Shown in pieces: positions 53,112 through 62,178 of a stretch of DNA of 64,000 bases. The notes below the pieces were generated by a model that was not told the DNA's origin, did not search any database, and saw only the letters and a list, made by a program, of their open reading frames with translations. Location: the NCBI RefSeq assembly GCF_023821985.2, contig NZ_CP098805.1, forward strand, positions 2,356,001-2,420,000, read 5' to 3'. Position numbers and translations under genes: made by a program. This DNA comes from Dyadobacter chenhuakuii. GTDB taxonomy: Bacteria > Bacteroidota > Bacteroidia > Cytophagales > Spirosomataceae. Within the stretch, counting starts at the first letter, position 1. Every line of letters begins with the position of its first letter.

Positions 53112-53851
53112 AAGTAAGTATCATAACCGTAGTTTATAATGGTGCGAAAACCATCCGGCAGTGCATCGAATCTGTTCTTGCCCAGGATTTTTCCAACATC
53201 GAGTACATTGTCATTGATGGAGATTCCAAGGACGGAACGCAGGAAATTATAGGCGAATACGGAAGCAGGATTGCCGCAGTTGTAAGTGAGCCCGACGGCG
53301 GAATTTACGACGCGATGAACAAAGGCATAAAATTAGCAACAGGTGATATCATAGGCATACTGAACGCGGACGATTTTTATGCATATAATGCGGCGATTAG
53401 CGACGTGGTAAGCAAAATGGAATCGCCTGACATTCAGGGTTGTTATGGCGATCTTGTATATGTTGATGCAGCGAACGAGGTGGTGATCAAGAGAAAATGG
53501 ATTTCCGGAAATTATAAGGAAGGTGCCTTTCTCAATGGCTGGATGCCTCCCCACCCTGCATTTTTTGTAAAAAAAGAACTTTATGAAAGGTTTGGCTTGT
53601 TTCGGCTAGACCTGGGCAGCGCGGCAGACTACGAACTGATGCTTCGCTTCATTCATAAAGCCAAAGCGAAAATTGCTTACGTGCCGAAAGTCCTGGTGAA
53701 AATGCGGACCGGAGGTGTTAGCAACAGCAATCTCAAAAACAGGATTGCAGCCAACCGGAACGATTTGAGGGCCTGGAAGGAAAATGATTTAAAACCACAT
53801 TTTTATACATTGTGGTTGAAGCCGTTAAGGAAAATCTTACAGTTTCGATAA
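53108..53851 (+). CDS. Glycosyltransferase family 2, TTG start
   Basis: Inverting GT-A transferase of 247 residues of the colanic-type WcaA/WcaE kind: VSIITVVYNGAKTIRQCIES, YIVIDGDSKDGTQEIIGEYG, VSEPDGGIYDAMNKGIKLAT and NADDF (metal site). The start is TTG at 53108, in the 4-nt overlap TTGA with the acetyltransferase stop; there is no ATG before the fold begins, so the TTG is preferred. PPHPAFFVKKELYERFGLF is also typical. It is the last transferase before a 151-nt gap. Confidence 0.9.
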   Translation: MKVSIITVVYNGAKTIRQCIESVLAQDFSNIEYIVIDGDSKDGTQEIIGEYGSRIAAVVSEPDGGIYDAMNKGIKLATGDIIGILNADDFYAYNAAISDVVSKMESPDIQGCYGDLVYVDAANEVVIKRKWISGNYKEGAFLNGWMPPHPAFFVKKELYERFGLFRLDLGSAADYELMLRFIHKAKAKIAYVPKVLVKMRTGGVSNSNLKNRIAANRNDLRAWKENDLKPHFYTLWLKPLRKILQFR

Positions 53852-54002
53852 AATAGAAAACCAAAAGCAGCATCCAAACCGCACAATAATTATTTTGATA
53901 TACAGCGGTTTAGCTTTTATAATATAAATTAAAATTGCGACTTTTGATTTAAAGGTTACAAAATTACTACAACGTTACTAGGCTATTACATTGGCAGGCA
54001 CT

Positions 54003-55211
54003 ATGGAATTAAAGTTACCCCTACAGATACTGAGTGAAGGAAACTTCAGTAACATTATTCATCATGATGTTTACCAATGCCTCCTTTCCTTTCTGATCGC
54101 CTGTTTCCTGTCCATTATCAGCATTCCGATCATCATCAACTTATCGAATCTGTTGCATTTGACAGCGAAACCTGGTTTCAGGAGCTCACATGAAACGGAA
54201 ACCCCTACTTTGGGAGGCATAGCGATATTTGCGGCAACGCTGATCGCTTATTTTTTATGGCCGCATTCCGAAAACATCCTGGATTCCAACCTGATCAGCC
54301 TCGCTATGACCGGCGTAATTATCTTGTTTTTTCTTGGGATTAAAGATGATATCCTGGCTGTTGACCCTACAAAAAAGCTGATTGTACAGATATTTGCCTC
54401 GCTGATACTTGTAGCAATGGGCAATTTCAAGGTCGATAATTTTTACGGAATATTCGGCATTCATGGTGTTTCAGACTTTATCAGCATCCCGCTTACCGTC
54501 TTCATTTTTATCGCGATCATTAATGCGATAAACCTGATCGACGGAATCGACGGACTGGCGGGTGGCATCAGCCTTATTGCGGGCCTGGGTTTCGGCATCT
54601 GGTTCATTGCTAATGATCATTTCTCGTTTGGTTGCCTGGCTTTCGCCATGTCGGGTTCGCTGCTAGGATTTTTGCGTTTTAATTTTTCCAAAACAAGCAA
54701 AATCTTCATGGGCGACACCGGTTCGCTGATAGTGGGTTACCTCCTTTCCATCTTCTCAGTTGAATTCCTGTCTTTAAATGTTGGTTACCTGCACGATCCG
54801 AATGCCTATTTCAATGCGCCTATCATCGTTATGGTCCTGCTCATCGTCCCGATTTTTGATACATTACGCGTATTTATCGTCCGAATTTTCAAAGGAGGCT
54901 CGCCATTTATTGCGGACCGTAACCACATGCACCACATCCTGATCGACAATGGCCTGAACCATTTCTGGGCATCCTGCACACTTTGGATGGTAACGATCAT
55001 GAATACTACGCTGTTTTTTGCATTTCACGGCGACATTACAAACACTGCTTCGTTGTACATTTATATAGGCATGTTTGGCGTGTATATGATATTTGCCTAC
55101 TTCCTTAAAAGACGTGTTGTGTCTGTAAAAAAAAGAAAGAACCTGGCGAATAGTCATTCTTTCAATGGTGACGATCTGAGTTCTTCGAACAACATTCTGA
55201 GGGATTTGTAA
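54003..55211 (+). CDS. MraY/WecA-like undecaprenyl-phosphate glycosyl-1-phosphate transferase
   Basis: Polytopic membrane enzyme that loads the first sugar-1-phosphate onto undecaprenyl phosphate to start glycan synthesis. Starting at the ATG at 54003 gives 402 residues; a TTG 12 nt upstream is less likely. Several hydrophobic helices surround the family motifs TPTLGGIAIF, GIKDDILAVDPTKKL (DD), NLIDGIDGLAGG, FMGDTGSLIVGY and RNHMHHILIDNG. Downstream of the transferase genes with a 151-bp AT-rich gap, it may be the initiator for this exopolysaccharide or serve other O-glycans as well. Confidence 0.92.
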   Translation: MELKLPLQILSEGNFSNIIHHDVYQCLLSFLIACFLSIISIPIIINLSNLLHLTAKPGFRSSHETETPTLGGIAIFAATLIAYFLWPHSENILDSNLISLAMTGVIILFFLGIKDDILAVDPTKKLIVQIFASLILVAMGNFKVDNFYGIFGIHGVSDFISIPLTVFIFIAIINAINLIDGIDGLAGGISLIAGLGFGIWFIANDHFSFGCLAFAMSGSLLGFLRFNFSKTSKIFMGDTGSLIVGYLLSIFSVEFLSLNVGYLHDPNAYFNAPIIVMVLLIVPIFDTLRVFIVRIFKGGSPFIADRNHMHHILIDNGLNHFWASCTLWMVTIMNTTLFFAFHGDITNTASLYIYIGMFGVYMIFAYFLKRRVVSVKKRKNLANSHSFNGDDLSSSNNILRDL

Positions 55212-55254
55212 AAATCCGGCTTCAAAAACCGCTGTTAATACCGCTGCAAATTCA

Positions 55255-55283
55255 TTGCGTTGCACCTAATGTTTGTACCTTAG
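55255..55283 (+). promoter_or_regulatory. Candidate promoter of the malic enzyme gene
   Basis: TTG (55255-55257), an 18-nt spacer and TACCTTAG (55276-55283; one base off TAnnTTTG) lie 23 nt before the ATG at 55306. The spacing fits the Bacteroidota consensus. Confidence 0.45.
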
Positions 55284-55305
55284 CACGAAATAATCGTCAA
55301 CAGGT

Positions 55306-57576
55306 ATGAATAAAAAGATCAGAAAAGAAGACGCCCTATACTACCACTCAAAAGGCCGTCCTGGCAAGATCCAGGTAATCCCGACCAAAGAAACCAGCAC
55401 CCAGCGCGACCTTTCACTCGCGTATTCTCCCGGTGTTGCAGAGCCATGTCTCGAAATCGCTGCTAATGTTGAAGATGCCTATTTGTATACAGCAAAAGGC
55501 AACCTTGTAGCTGTAATCAGCAACGGAACCGCCGTGCTCGGACTCGGAGACATTGGTCCTGAAGCCTCCAAGCCGGTTATGGAAGGAAAGGGCCTTCTCT
55601 TCAAGATATATGCAGACATTGATGTATTTGACATTGAACTGAACACAAAAGACGTCGACGAATTCGTAAGGACCGTTAAGATCCTGGAACCTACGTTCGG
55701 GGGCGTCAACCTGGAAGATATCAAGGCACCGGAATGTTTTGAAATTGAGGCCCGCCTCAAACAAGAGCTGAACATTCCCGTCATGCACGACGACCAGCAC
55801 GGAACGGCCATCATCAGCGCCGCAGCCATGTTAAATGCCCTTGAATTGGTTAAAAAAGACATTAATGATATTCGGGTAGTCGTTTCCGGCGCAGGCGCTT
55901 CGGCCGTTTCCTGTACTAAACTTTACCTGGCATTGGGTGCCAATCCGAAGAACATTGCCATGTTCGATACCAAAGGCCACATTCACAATGGCCGGACGGA
56001 CCTTTCGGAAATGAAGCGGCAGTTTGCAACGGATGTGGCTTACGAGTCGCTGGAAGAAGCAATGGTCGGCGCCGATTTGTTCCTCGGACTTTCCACGGCG
56101 GACATTGTCTCAAAGGATATGGTAAAATCAATGGCGAAAGACCCTATCGTGCTCGCTATGGCTAATCCCAATCCCGAAATCCCCTATCCTGATGCCGTTG
56201 AAGCGCGTGAAGACGTGATCATGGCAACAGGCCGCTCGGATTATCCGAACCAGGTGAACAATGTCCTTGGCTTTCCCTATATTTTCCGCGGCGCGCTCGA
56301 CGTGCGTGCGACGGAGATCAATGAAGCAATGAAACTGGCGGCCGTTCACGCGCTTGCCGATCTTGCCAAGAAGTCGGTTCCTGACATTGTAAACCTTGCC
56401 TACAATGAAACGAACATTGTTTTTGGTAAAAATTATATCATTCCAAAACCTGTTGATCCGCGATTGTTAACCACGGTTGCACCTGCTGTTGCGAAAGCTG
56501 CAATTGAAACAGGCGTTGCCCGCAAAGTCATTACGGATTGGGACGCTTACGAGCAGGAACTTTCCAGCCGCCTTGGTCGTAACGAACAGATTTCCCGCGT
56601 AATCCTGAACAAAGCGAAACTGGCTCCAAAAAGAGTTGTTTTTGCTGATGCAGAGAACATTCAGGTGCTTCGTGCCGCACAACAGGTTCGCGATGAAGGC
56701 ATTGCGATTCCTATCTTACTGGGCAGCAAAGACATTGTGTCAAACCTGATCAAAGAAAGTAAGCTGGATCTGGGTGACGTAGCGATTGTGGATCCGCGTG
56801 CAGAAGAGAATGAAGACATCATTAACAAATATGCCAACCTGCTTTTTGAAAAACGTAAAAGAAAGGGCCTGACGCCTATCGAAGCGCACAGAAGCATTTA
56901 TTTCAGAAGCTATTTCGGATCAATGATGGTGGAAAACGGAGAGGCCGACGCGCTGATCTCCGGTCTTACAAGGACTTATCCGGATACGATCCGTCCCGCA
57001 TTGCATGTCATTGGAAAAGATCCTGGTGTAAATAAAGTGGCGGGTATGTACATCTTGCTAACCCCAAAAGGACCATTATTCTTCTCGGATACAACCGTTA
57101 ACCTGGATCCAACGGTTGATGAAATCGTGGAAATCACCGAACTGACGGCAAAAGCGGTCGAGCGGTTCAACATTCAGCCCCGCATTGCATTGGTAACCTA
57201 TGCCAACTACGGAAGCGCCGACGGAACTGATGCTGTGAAAATGCGCGAAGCCACCGCGATCCTCAAAAAGAGAAATCCAACGATGATCGTAGAAGGCGAA
57301 ATGCAGGCCCACCTCGCATTCAATACAGCATTATTGAAGGAAAATCACCCATTCAGCGACCTCGTCGATGGCGGCGCCAACACGCTGATCTTCCCGAACC
57401 TGTCTGCAAGTAACATTGCTTACAACTTGCTGAAAGAAGCTGCCGAACTCGAAACCATCGGGCCAATCTTGCTCGGAATGAAAAAGCCGGTCCACGTCTT
57501 GCAATTAGGAAGTTCCGTTAGGGAGATTGTTAATATGGTTGCAATAGCGGTTGTCGAGGCCCAGATGAAGAAGTAG
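55306..57576 (+). CDS. maeB: NADP-dependent malic enzyme with C-terminal phosphotransacetylase-like domain
   Basis: Oxidatively decarboxylates malate to pyruvate, supplying NADPH and pyruvate. The 756 residues are the MaeB fusion size. The malic enzyme half (about 1-400) shows SLAYSPGVAEPCLEIA, YTAKGNLVAVISNGTAVLGL, KAPECFEIEARL, VMHDDQHGTAIISAAAMLNA and VVSGAGASAVSCTKLYLALG (NADP site). The C-terminal half (about 425-756) is phosphate acetyltransferase-like (VFADAENIQVLRAAQ, RTYPDTIRPALHVIG) and is a regulatory module in known MaeB proteins, usually binding acetyl-CoA or similar without PTA activity. It is monocistronic and ends at a large hairpin. Confidence 0.97.
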   Translation: MNKKIRKEDALYYHSKGRPGKIQVIPTKETSTQRDLSLAYSPGVAEPCLEIAANVEDAYLYTAKGNLVAVISNGTAVLGLGDIGPEASKPVMEGKGLLFKIYADIDVFDIELNTKDVDEFVRTVKILEPTFGGVNLEDIKAPECFEIEARLKQELNIPVMHDDQHGTAIISAAAMLNALELVKKDINDIRVVVSGAGASAVSCTKLYLALGANPKNIAMFDTKGHIHNGRTDLSEMKRQFATDVAYESLEEAMVGADLFLGLSTADIVSKDMVKSMAKDPIVLAMANPNPEIPYPDAVEAREDVIMATGRSDYPNQVNNVLGFPYIFRGALDVRATEINEAMKLAAVHALADLAKKSVPDIVNLAYNETNIVFGKNYIIPKPVDPRLLTTVAPAVAKAAIETGVARKVITDWDAYEQELSSRLGRNEQISRVILNKAKLAPKRVVFADAENIQVLRAAQQVRDEGIAIPILLGSKDIVSNLIKESKLDLGDVAIVDPRAEENEDIINKYANLLFEKRKRKGLTPIEAHRSIYFRSYFGSMMVENGEADALISGLTRTYPDTIRPALHVIGKDPGVNKVAGMYILLTPKGPLFFSDTTVNLDPTVDEIVEITELTAKAVERFNIQPRIALVTYANYGSADGTDAVKMREATAILKKRNPTMIVEGEMQAHLAFNTALLKENHPFSDLVDGGANTLIFPNLSASNIAYNLLKEAAELETIGPILLGMKKPVHVLQLGSSVREIVNMVAIAVVEAQMKK

Positions 57577-57599
57577 TCGGCGGGCTGTCACAATTACAA

Positions 57600-57692
57600 C
57601 CCCTGTCACACTGAGCGGAGCCGAAGTGCGTTACTGCTAGCAGTTGCGCACTTCGGCCGCCCGGCGGCCCGGTCCGCTCAGTGTGACAGGGG
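57600..57692. repeat. Long imperfect inverted repeat (20-bp perfect outer arms), likely terminator
   Basis: Outer arms of 20 nt (CCCCTGTCACACTGAGCGGA at 57600-57619 and its inverse at 57673-57692) enclose an inner 10-bp stem (CCGAAGTGCG at 57621-57630 with CGCACTTCGG at 57647-57656), a 16-nt GC-rich bulge on the right side and a tip that is itself a palindrome (ACTGCTAGCAGT). It lies between convergent maeB and the GH2 gene. CTGTCACACTGAGCGGAG-type sequence is recognisable as a dispersed Bacteroidota intergenic element (from general knowledge). Confidence 0.7.
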
Positions 57693-57738
57693 GATGTTTT
57701 ATGTGGCAAGGGGTTGTTTTATTATGATTGGCTTAGCT

Positions 57739-59601
57739 TTATGGCTTCAACTTCACCCAGTCCGCATTATAAAGCGGCATATGTATTGCTTTTAGCTTTG
57801 CTTCGGGGAATTTGATCACTTTGCGGTCGTAGGTCATCAGGCCGTTTGTTTCTATTTCTACGTCGGTTGTTTGCGTGTAGACTGCGGCTGATAATCCTCT
57901 TTTGATCAGGGATTCAAATCTTTTTACGAAGGACTCGTAACGGGCGTAAAGCTCCTGCTGGTTTTTAAAACTCTGGTATCCCCAGTTATCCTTTTGCTGC
58001 CAAACGTGACCGTCTATCGGCAGCCCCAGCCCGCCGAATTCACCCAGCACAATAATCTGCTTTGCACCAAAAATTTCTGGTCTCGGCATCACCGGTGCGG
58101 GATAATTATGCATGTCGATAATGTGGCCGACCGGGAAAAAGTTGCCTCCGCTGGCGCTGTTAACCAGGCGGCTTGGGTCGTATTGCATGGTCCAGTTGGT
58201 GATTTCTTCTGTTTTGAATTGTCCCCACGCTTCGTTGAAAGGAACCCATACGACAATGGATGGAAAATGATCATTGGCATCCATGATAGCCTTCCATTCC
58301 GTCTTATAAATGTTCTCTGACTCTGGTGTGCGCTGCTTTTCCGTCTCGTCTCCGGTAATGCCGGGACGCTGCTCCCAGTTGTTGCCCATATCGCCGCTCG
58401 GCATGTCCTGCCACACCAGCATTCCCAGCTCATCACAATAGCGATACCAACGCGCAGGCTCTACTTTCACGTGTTTTCTGATCATATTGAAGCCCATTTC
58501 CTTGGTTTTCAAAATGTCGAATTTCAATGCTTCGTCCGTTGGAGCTGTATAGAGTCCGTCTGGCCACCAGCCCTGATCGAGCGGGCCATATTGGAATAAG
58601 AACTTGTTATTCAATGCCATACGCTGAATGCCATTTGCATCCAATTGCATCGAAATTTTACGCATAGCGAAATAGCTCTTCACTTCGTCTACTACTTTTC
58701 CGTTCCGGGTTACTGTGAGCACTAAGTCATACAAAAATGGATTTTCGGGCGACCACAACTTAGCATTAGCAATGTTCAGCACGGCATTTTCACCGGATGC
58801 GATTTCCTGCTCAGCTACTTTATTGGAGCCGTCCAGCGCAACGATTCTGATCTTGTCCGTTGTTCCTGCATTTTTAAGCGTTGTTGTAACAGTCAAAGTT
58901 TGCTTATCAATGTCCGGAACTTGCTTGAAATCAGCAATGTGCGTGGTTGGAACGGTTTCCAGCCAAACGGTTTGCCAGATTCCGGTCACAGGCGTGTACC
59001 AGATTGCATGCGGATTTTTGATTTGCTTTCCTCTTGGCTGCGGACCATCGCTGCTGGGGTCCCAGACGCGAACGCTGATGTCCTGCTGCTTTTTCTTCAC
59101 CAAAAGGTCCGTAATGTCAAAAGAGAAAGGATCGTAGCCGCCCTGATGCGAGCCCGCCGGCTTTCCATTGACAAACACATCACATTTCCAATCCACAGCC
59201 CCAAAGTGCAGGAGCACTCTCTGATCTTTTAGCTTAGGCGCAAAGTCAATGTTCCGCTGATACCAGAGCACACTGTCTTTTCCCACAGTCTTACCCACGC
59301 CCGACAATGCGGATTCCACGGCGAACGGGACCAATATCTGACCGTCAAAAGCCGCCGGCTTAGTTTCGGACGATTGTTTTGGAACAATTGAGAAATTCCA
59401 TAAGCCATTGATATTAACCCAATTCTGGCGGACCATTTGCGGCCGCGGATATTCAGGATGAACATTGGCTGCATTTACCTTTTCCGCCCAGGGCGATACG
59501 ATTTTCCCTTCAACATATTTCCATTCGGGAGACTTCTGCGCAGCCGAGTCGACGCTTAGGATGCATGATAGCAATCCCAATCCTAGCAGTGCTGTTTTCA
59601 T
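57739..59601 (-). CDS. Secreted glycoside hydrolase family 2 (beta-galactosidase/glucuronidase-like)
   Basis: Exported beta-glycosidase of 620 residues from the ATG at 59601, which begins MKTALLGLGLLSCILSVDSA, a signal peptide; an in-frame extension to 59676 lacks one. Order: GH2 sugar-binding jelly roll (about 45-220; VHPEYPRPQMVRQNWVNING), immunoglobulin-like domain (about 225-335), TIM barrel (about 340-615) with WVPFNEAWGQFK giving acid/base Glu457, and IVLGEFGGLGLP giving nucleophile Glu521. Without neighbouring glycan genes the substrate is open. It is divergent from the isoaspartyl peptidase. Confidence 0.93.
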   Translation of the reverse strand: MKTALLGLGLLSCILSVDSAAQKSPEWKYVEGKIVSPWAEKVNAANVHPEYPRPQMVRQNWVNINGLWNFSIVPKQSSETKPAAFDGQILVPFAVESALSGVGKTVGKDSVLWYQRNIDFAPKLKDQRVLLHFGAVDWKCDVFVNGKPAGSHQGGYDPFSFDITDLLVKKKQQDISVRVWDPSSDGPQPRGKQIKNPHAIWYTPVTGIWQTVWLETVPTTHIADFKQVPDIDKQTLTVTTTLKNAGTTDKIRIVALDGSNKVAEQEIASGENAVLNIANAKLWSPENPFLYDLVLTVTRNGKVVDEVKSYFAMRKISMQLDANGIQRMALNNKFLFQYGPLDQGWWPDGLYTAPTDEALKFDILKTKEMGFNMIRKHVKVEPARWYRYCDELGMLVWQDMPSGDMGNNWEQRPGITGDETEKQRTPESENIYKTEWKAIMDANDHFPSIVVWVPFNEAWGQFKTEEITNWTMQYDPSRLVNSASGGNFFPVGHIIDMHNYPAPVMPRPEIFGAKQIIVLGEFGGLGLPIDGHVWQQKDNWGYQSFKNQQELYARYESFVKRFESLIKRGLSAAVYTQTTDVEIETNGLMTYDRKVIKFPEAKLKAIHMPLYNADWVKLKP

Positions 59602-59637
59602 TAAATTTGAGTTACTGAACAAGATGTTAATTAAATT

Positions 59638-59645
59638 CAAATTTA
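59638..59645 (-). promoter_or_regulatory. Candidate -7 box TAAATTTG for the GH2 gene
   Basis: Exact TAnnTTTG on the minus strand, 37 nt before the GH2 ATG. A -33 TTG at the usual distance is not seen. Confidence 0.4.
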
Positions 59646-59682
59646 AAAGGATTGCAGGAAACCGCTCTACTATCATTTTGCT

Positions 59683-59690
59683 TAGCTTTG
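59683..59690 (+). promoter_or_regulatory. Candidate -7 box TAGCTTTG for the isoaspartyl peptidase gene
   Basis: Exact TAnnTTTG, 26 nt before the ATG at 59716, so a leader of about 20 nt. No convincing -33 TTG. Confidence 0.45.
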
Positions 59691-59715
59691 AAATAACTCA
59701 CTCAAATTCCAACCC

Positions 59716-60780
59716 ATGAAAAAACGCTGTTACCTGGCCATTCTCCTGCTGATCAGCTTTTCTGCCTTCGCACAGGACTACTCCGATAAAATCACACTTG
59801 CCCTGCATGGGGGCGCAGGCACCATTACGCGCGCCAGCATGTCGCCGGAGCAGGAAAAAGCCTATAAAGAAGTCCTTAATACGGCATTGCAAAAGGGTTA
59901 TGGCGTATTGAAAAGTGGCGGAACGAGTGTTCAGGCGGTGGAAGCTACAATCAGGGTTATGGAAGATTCACCGCTTTTCAACGCTGGTAAAGGTGCTGTT
60001 TTTACCAACGAGGGCAAAAATGAGCTGGACGCATCCATTATGGAAGGAAAAACACTGAAAGCCGGCGCCATAGCAGGCGTCACCACGATCAGGAACCCGA
60101 TCAGCACGGCCATTGCCGTCATGGAGAAGTCTCCGCACGTCATGATGGCAGGCAAAGGCGCGGAAACATTTGCGAAAGCGCAGGGACAGGCAATTGTTGA
60201 TCCTTCCTATTTCTATACCGAGTCCAGGTTTAAAGCATTGCAACGCGCCAAAGAGCAGGAAAAAACAGAGCTGGACCATGACGCCAAAGAAAAGCAGGAA
60301 GTAAAAAAAGCGCCGAAGACAGGTTTCGTTGAACAAGACGAGCTGATATTTACAGAAGGCAAAAAATTTGGGACTGTGGGCTGTGTTGCACTGGACAAAT
60401 TCGGGAATTTAGCGGCTGGAACGTCCACGGGCGGAATGACCAACAAACGATACGGGCGCATCGGCGACGCACCGATCATTGGCGCAGGAACTTATGCAAA
60501 TAATGCCACATGCGCGGTTTCGGCCACGGGACACGGCGAATATTTCATCCGCTCCGTGGTTGCCTACGACATCTCGGCACTGATGGAATACAAAGGCATG
60601 ACTTTGCAGGACGCTGCGAATCAAGTGGTGATGAAAAAACTGGTAGAACGTGGCGGCGAAGGCGGCATTATTGCGGTGGACAGGAACGGTAATGTTGCGA
60701 TGCCTTTTAATAGCGAAGGCATGTACCGCGGTTATATCAAAAGCGACGGAAAAAGTGAGATCCTGATTTATAAGGACTGA
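59716..60780 (+). CDS. Secreted isoaspartyl peptidase/L-asparaginase (Ntn-hydrolase)
   Basis: Autocatalytically split Ntn-hydrolase that cleaves isoaspartyl dipeptides and asparagine; 354 residues with a signal peptide (RCYLAILLLISFSAFAQ). ITLALHGGAGTITR opens the alpha chain. A charged insert of about 30 residues (EKTELDHDAKEKQEVKKAPK) leads to the split site before Thr220 in GTVGCVALDKFGNLAAGTST, which becomes the N-terminal nucleophile of the beta chain. GGMTNKRYGRIGDAPIIGAG and ATGHGEYFIRSVVAYDI are further family motifs. It acts probably in the periplasm. Confidence 0.95.
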   Translation: MKKRCYLAILLLISFSAFAQDYSDKITLALHGGAGTITRASMSPEQEKAYKEVLNTALQKGYGVLKSGGTSVQAVEATIRVMEDSPLFNAGKGAVFTNEGKNELDASIMEGKTLKAGAIAGVTTIRNPISTAIAVMEKSPHVMMAGKGAETFAKAQGQAIVDPSYFYTESRFKALQRAKEQEKTELDHDAKEKQEVKKAPKTGFVEQDELIFTEGKKFGTVGCVALDKFGNLAAGTSTGGMTNKRYGRIGDAPIIGAGTYANNATCAVSATGHGEYFIRSVVAYDISALMEYKGMTLQDAANQVVMKKLVERGGEGGIIAVDRNGNVAMPFNSEGMYRGYIKSDGKSEILIYKD

Positions 60781-60918
60781 TTTCGGGTCTTTTGAGCAGG
60801 CGGTTTTGCTATGGTTACAAAAACGCGTTTTTATACACTTGTTTCTCATTCCCGTAATACAAAACGGGCTGCTTTTGTCGTTTGGATTAAGTAACGTAAC
60901 ATTCAGCTTCCTTACTCT

Positions 60919-62022
60919 ATGAAATCAGTTTACAAGGTTTTTCTTCTGATCTTACTGGCTTCTCCGCTTTGTTTTGCGACCCATATCCGGGGCGGTGAGA
61001 TCATGGCTTCACATATTTCCGGCCAAAATTATAACATTAAAGTGCGTTTGTACTTTGACAGGAACGTTGGTGAAGCTGCTGCAACTGCTCAAACAAATGT
61101 TTTGGTATGTTTTGGTGATGGTTCTACCAAAGAATTTCAAAGATCGAAAACGGAAGCGCTTCCTGGTGATGTGCTGGTGTCTGACTATGACGGAACGCAC
61201 ACCTATCCTTCTTCCGGGACATTCCAGATTTCTGTTTCAATGGAGAATCGTTCACCCGGAATATTGAACCTGCCGAATTCAGGCGATACACGAGCATTTT
61301 TCTGGACTGTTATCAATACACAGGTTTCCAATTCCACGCCTGTCCTTCCCTATCTGGCCTTCGAAGCGGGTGTAAAGCAGTTATTCAAAATTGATCTCAA
61401 ACCAACCGTTGCTGATGCCGATAGCATTACTGTAAAGCTTCCCAAACTGAGCAAACCTTCGCCGGGCGAGTGCGGCGTGCGTATGCTGGAACATACTTAT
61501 ATGTACCCCAATGAAGTAAGCAGCACAGGCACATTCAAAGTCGTTCCATCGGTTAATCAGTTGGTTTGGCAGGCTCCGGAAGTGTTGGGCAACTACATAT
61601 TTGCAATGGTAGTAAGTGAATGGCGTGACGGAGTTGCTATTTCTGAGACTTACCGCGAAGGTCTCATTACCGTAATTGACAAGCCCGGCCCGACCGTCGA
61701 GATACCACCCTACGAATCGGCTGCAAATGGTGGCTTGATCACGTCTACGCCAAATGTAAAATCGGCAGAAGTTTCCATGGCCATTGAAGCCTATCCGGTT
61801 CCTACTGAGACATCAATTACTGTGAAAGCATATAGCAAAAAACGTTCTGTTGTAACATTACAGCTTATAGATATTCGCGGAAGGGTTATCAAGGAAATCA
61901 AAAGCGGCGGCCCGGTAATTTCAGTTCAGGAGGAGTTTGATATGCGTAATCTTGCCAAAGGGATTTACATCATAAAAGCAGCAAACGAAAATGATGCGGT
62001 GTCGCAGAAAGTGTTGCGGTAA
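60919..62022 (+). CDS. Secreted surface protein with THxxGGE start and T9SS type-A sorting domain
   Basis: Cell-surface or secreted protein of 367 residues. The signal peptide (VFLLILLASPLCFA) is followed by THIRGGEIMASHISGQNYNI, a start that recurs in Bacteroidota surface proteins whose mature ends begin THxVGGE. A beta-sandwich N-terminal domain (about 20-190, with DGTHTYPSSGTFQISVS resembling PKD-like strands) is followed by a middle region and a C-terminal T9SS domain (about 290-367; VTLQLIDIRGRVIKEI, MRNLAKGIYIIKAANE). Function is unknown, possibly gliding or adhesion. Confidence 0.8.
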   Translation: MKSVYKVFLLILLASPLCFATHIRGGEIMASHISGQNYNIKVRLYFDRNVGEAAATAQTNVLVCFGDGSTKEFQRSKTEALPGDVLVSDYDGTHTYPSSGTFQISVSMENRSPGILNLPNSGDTRAFFWTVINTQVSNSTPVLPYLAFEAGVKQLFKIDLKPTVADADSITVKLPKLSKPSPGECGVRMLEHTYMYPNEVSSTGTFKVVPSVNQLVWQAPEVLGNYIFAMVVSEWRDGVAISETYREGLITVIDKPGPTVEIPPYESAANGGLITSTPNVKSAEVSMAIEAYPVPTETSITVKAYSKKRSVVTLQLIDIRGRVIKEIKSGGPVISVQEEFDMRNLAKGIYIIKAANENDAVSQKVLR

Positions 62023-62124
62023 GAGCATTGTAATGGTGTAAAAGAGAAATTTCGTCTTATGTAAATACGACACTTGTATATGCAATTGGTCTCCGTATTT
62101 ATCATAGGTTAATTATAATTCAGA

Positions 62125-62154
62125 AAAATGGCTGATCACATGATCAGCCATTTT
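62125..62154. terminator. Bidirectional terminator between convergent genes
   Basis: AAAATGGCTGATCA (62125-62138) and TGATCAGCCATTTT (62141-62154) form a perfect 14-bp inverted repeat with a 2-nt centre, T-runs on both strands. It lies between the genes ending at 62022 (plus) and 62179 (minus). Confidence 0.88.
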
Positions 62155-62178
62155 CTTTCAATACAATGTAAAAACTTC

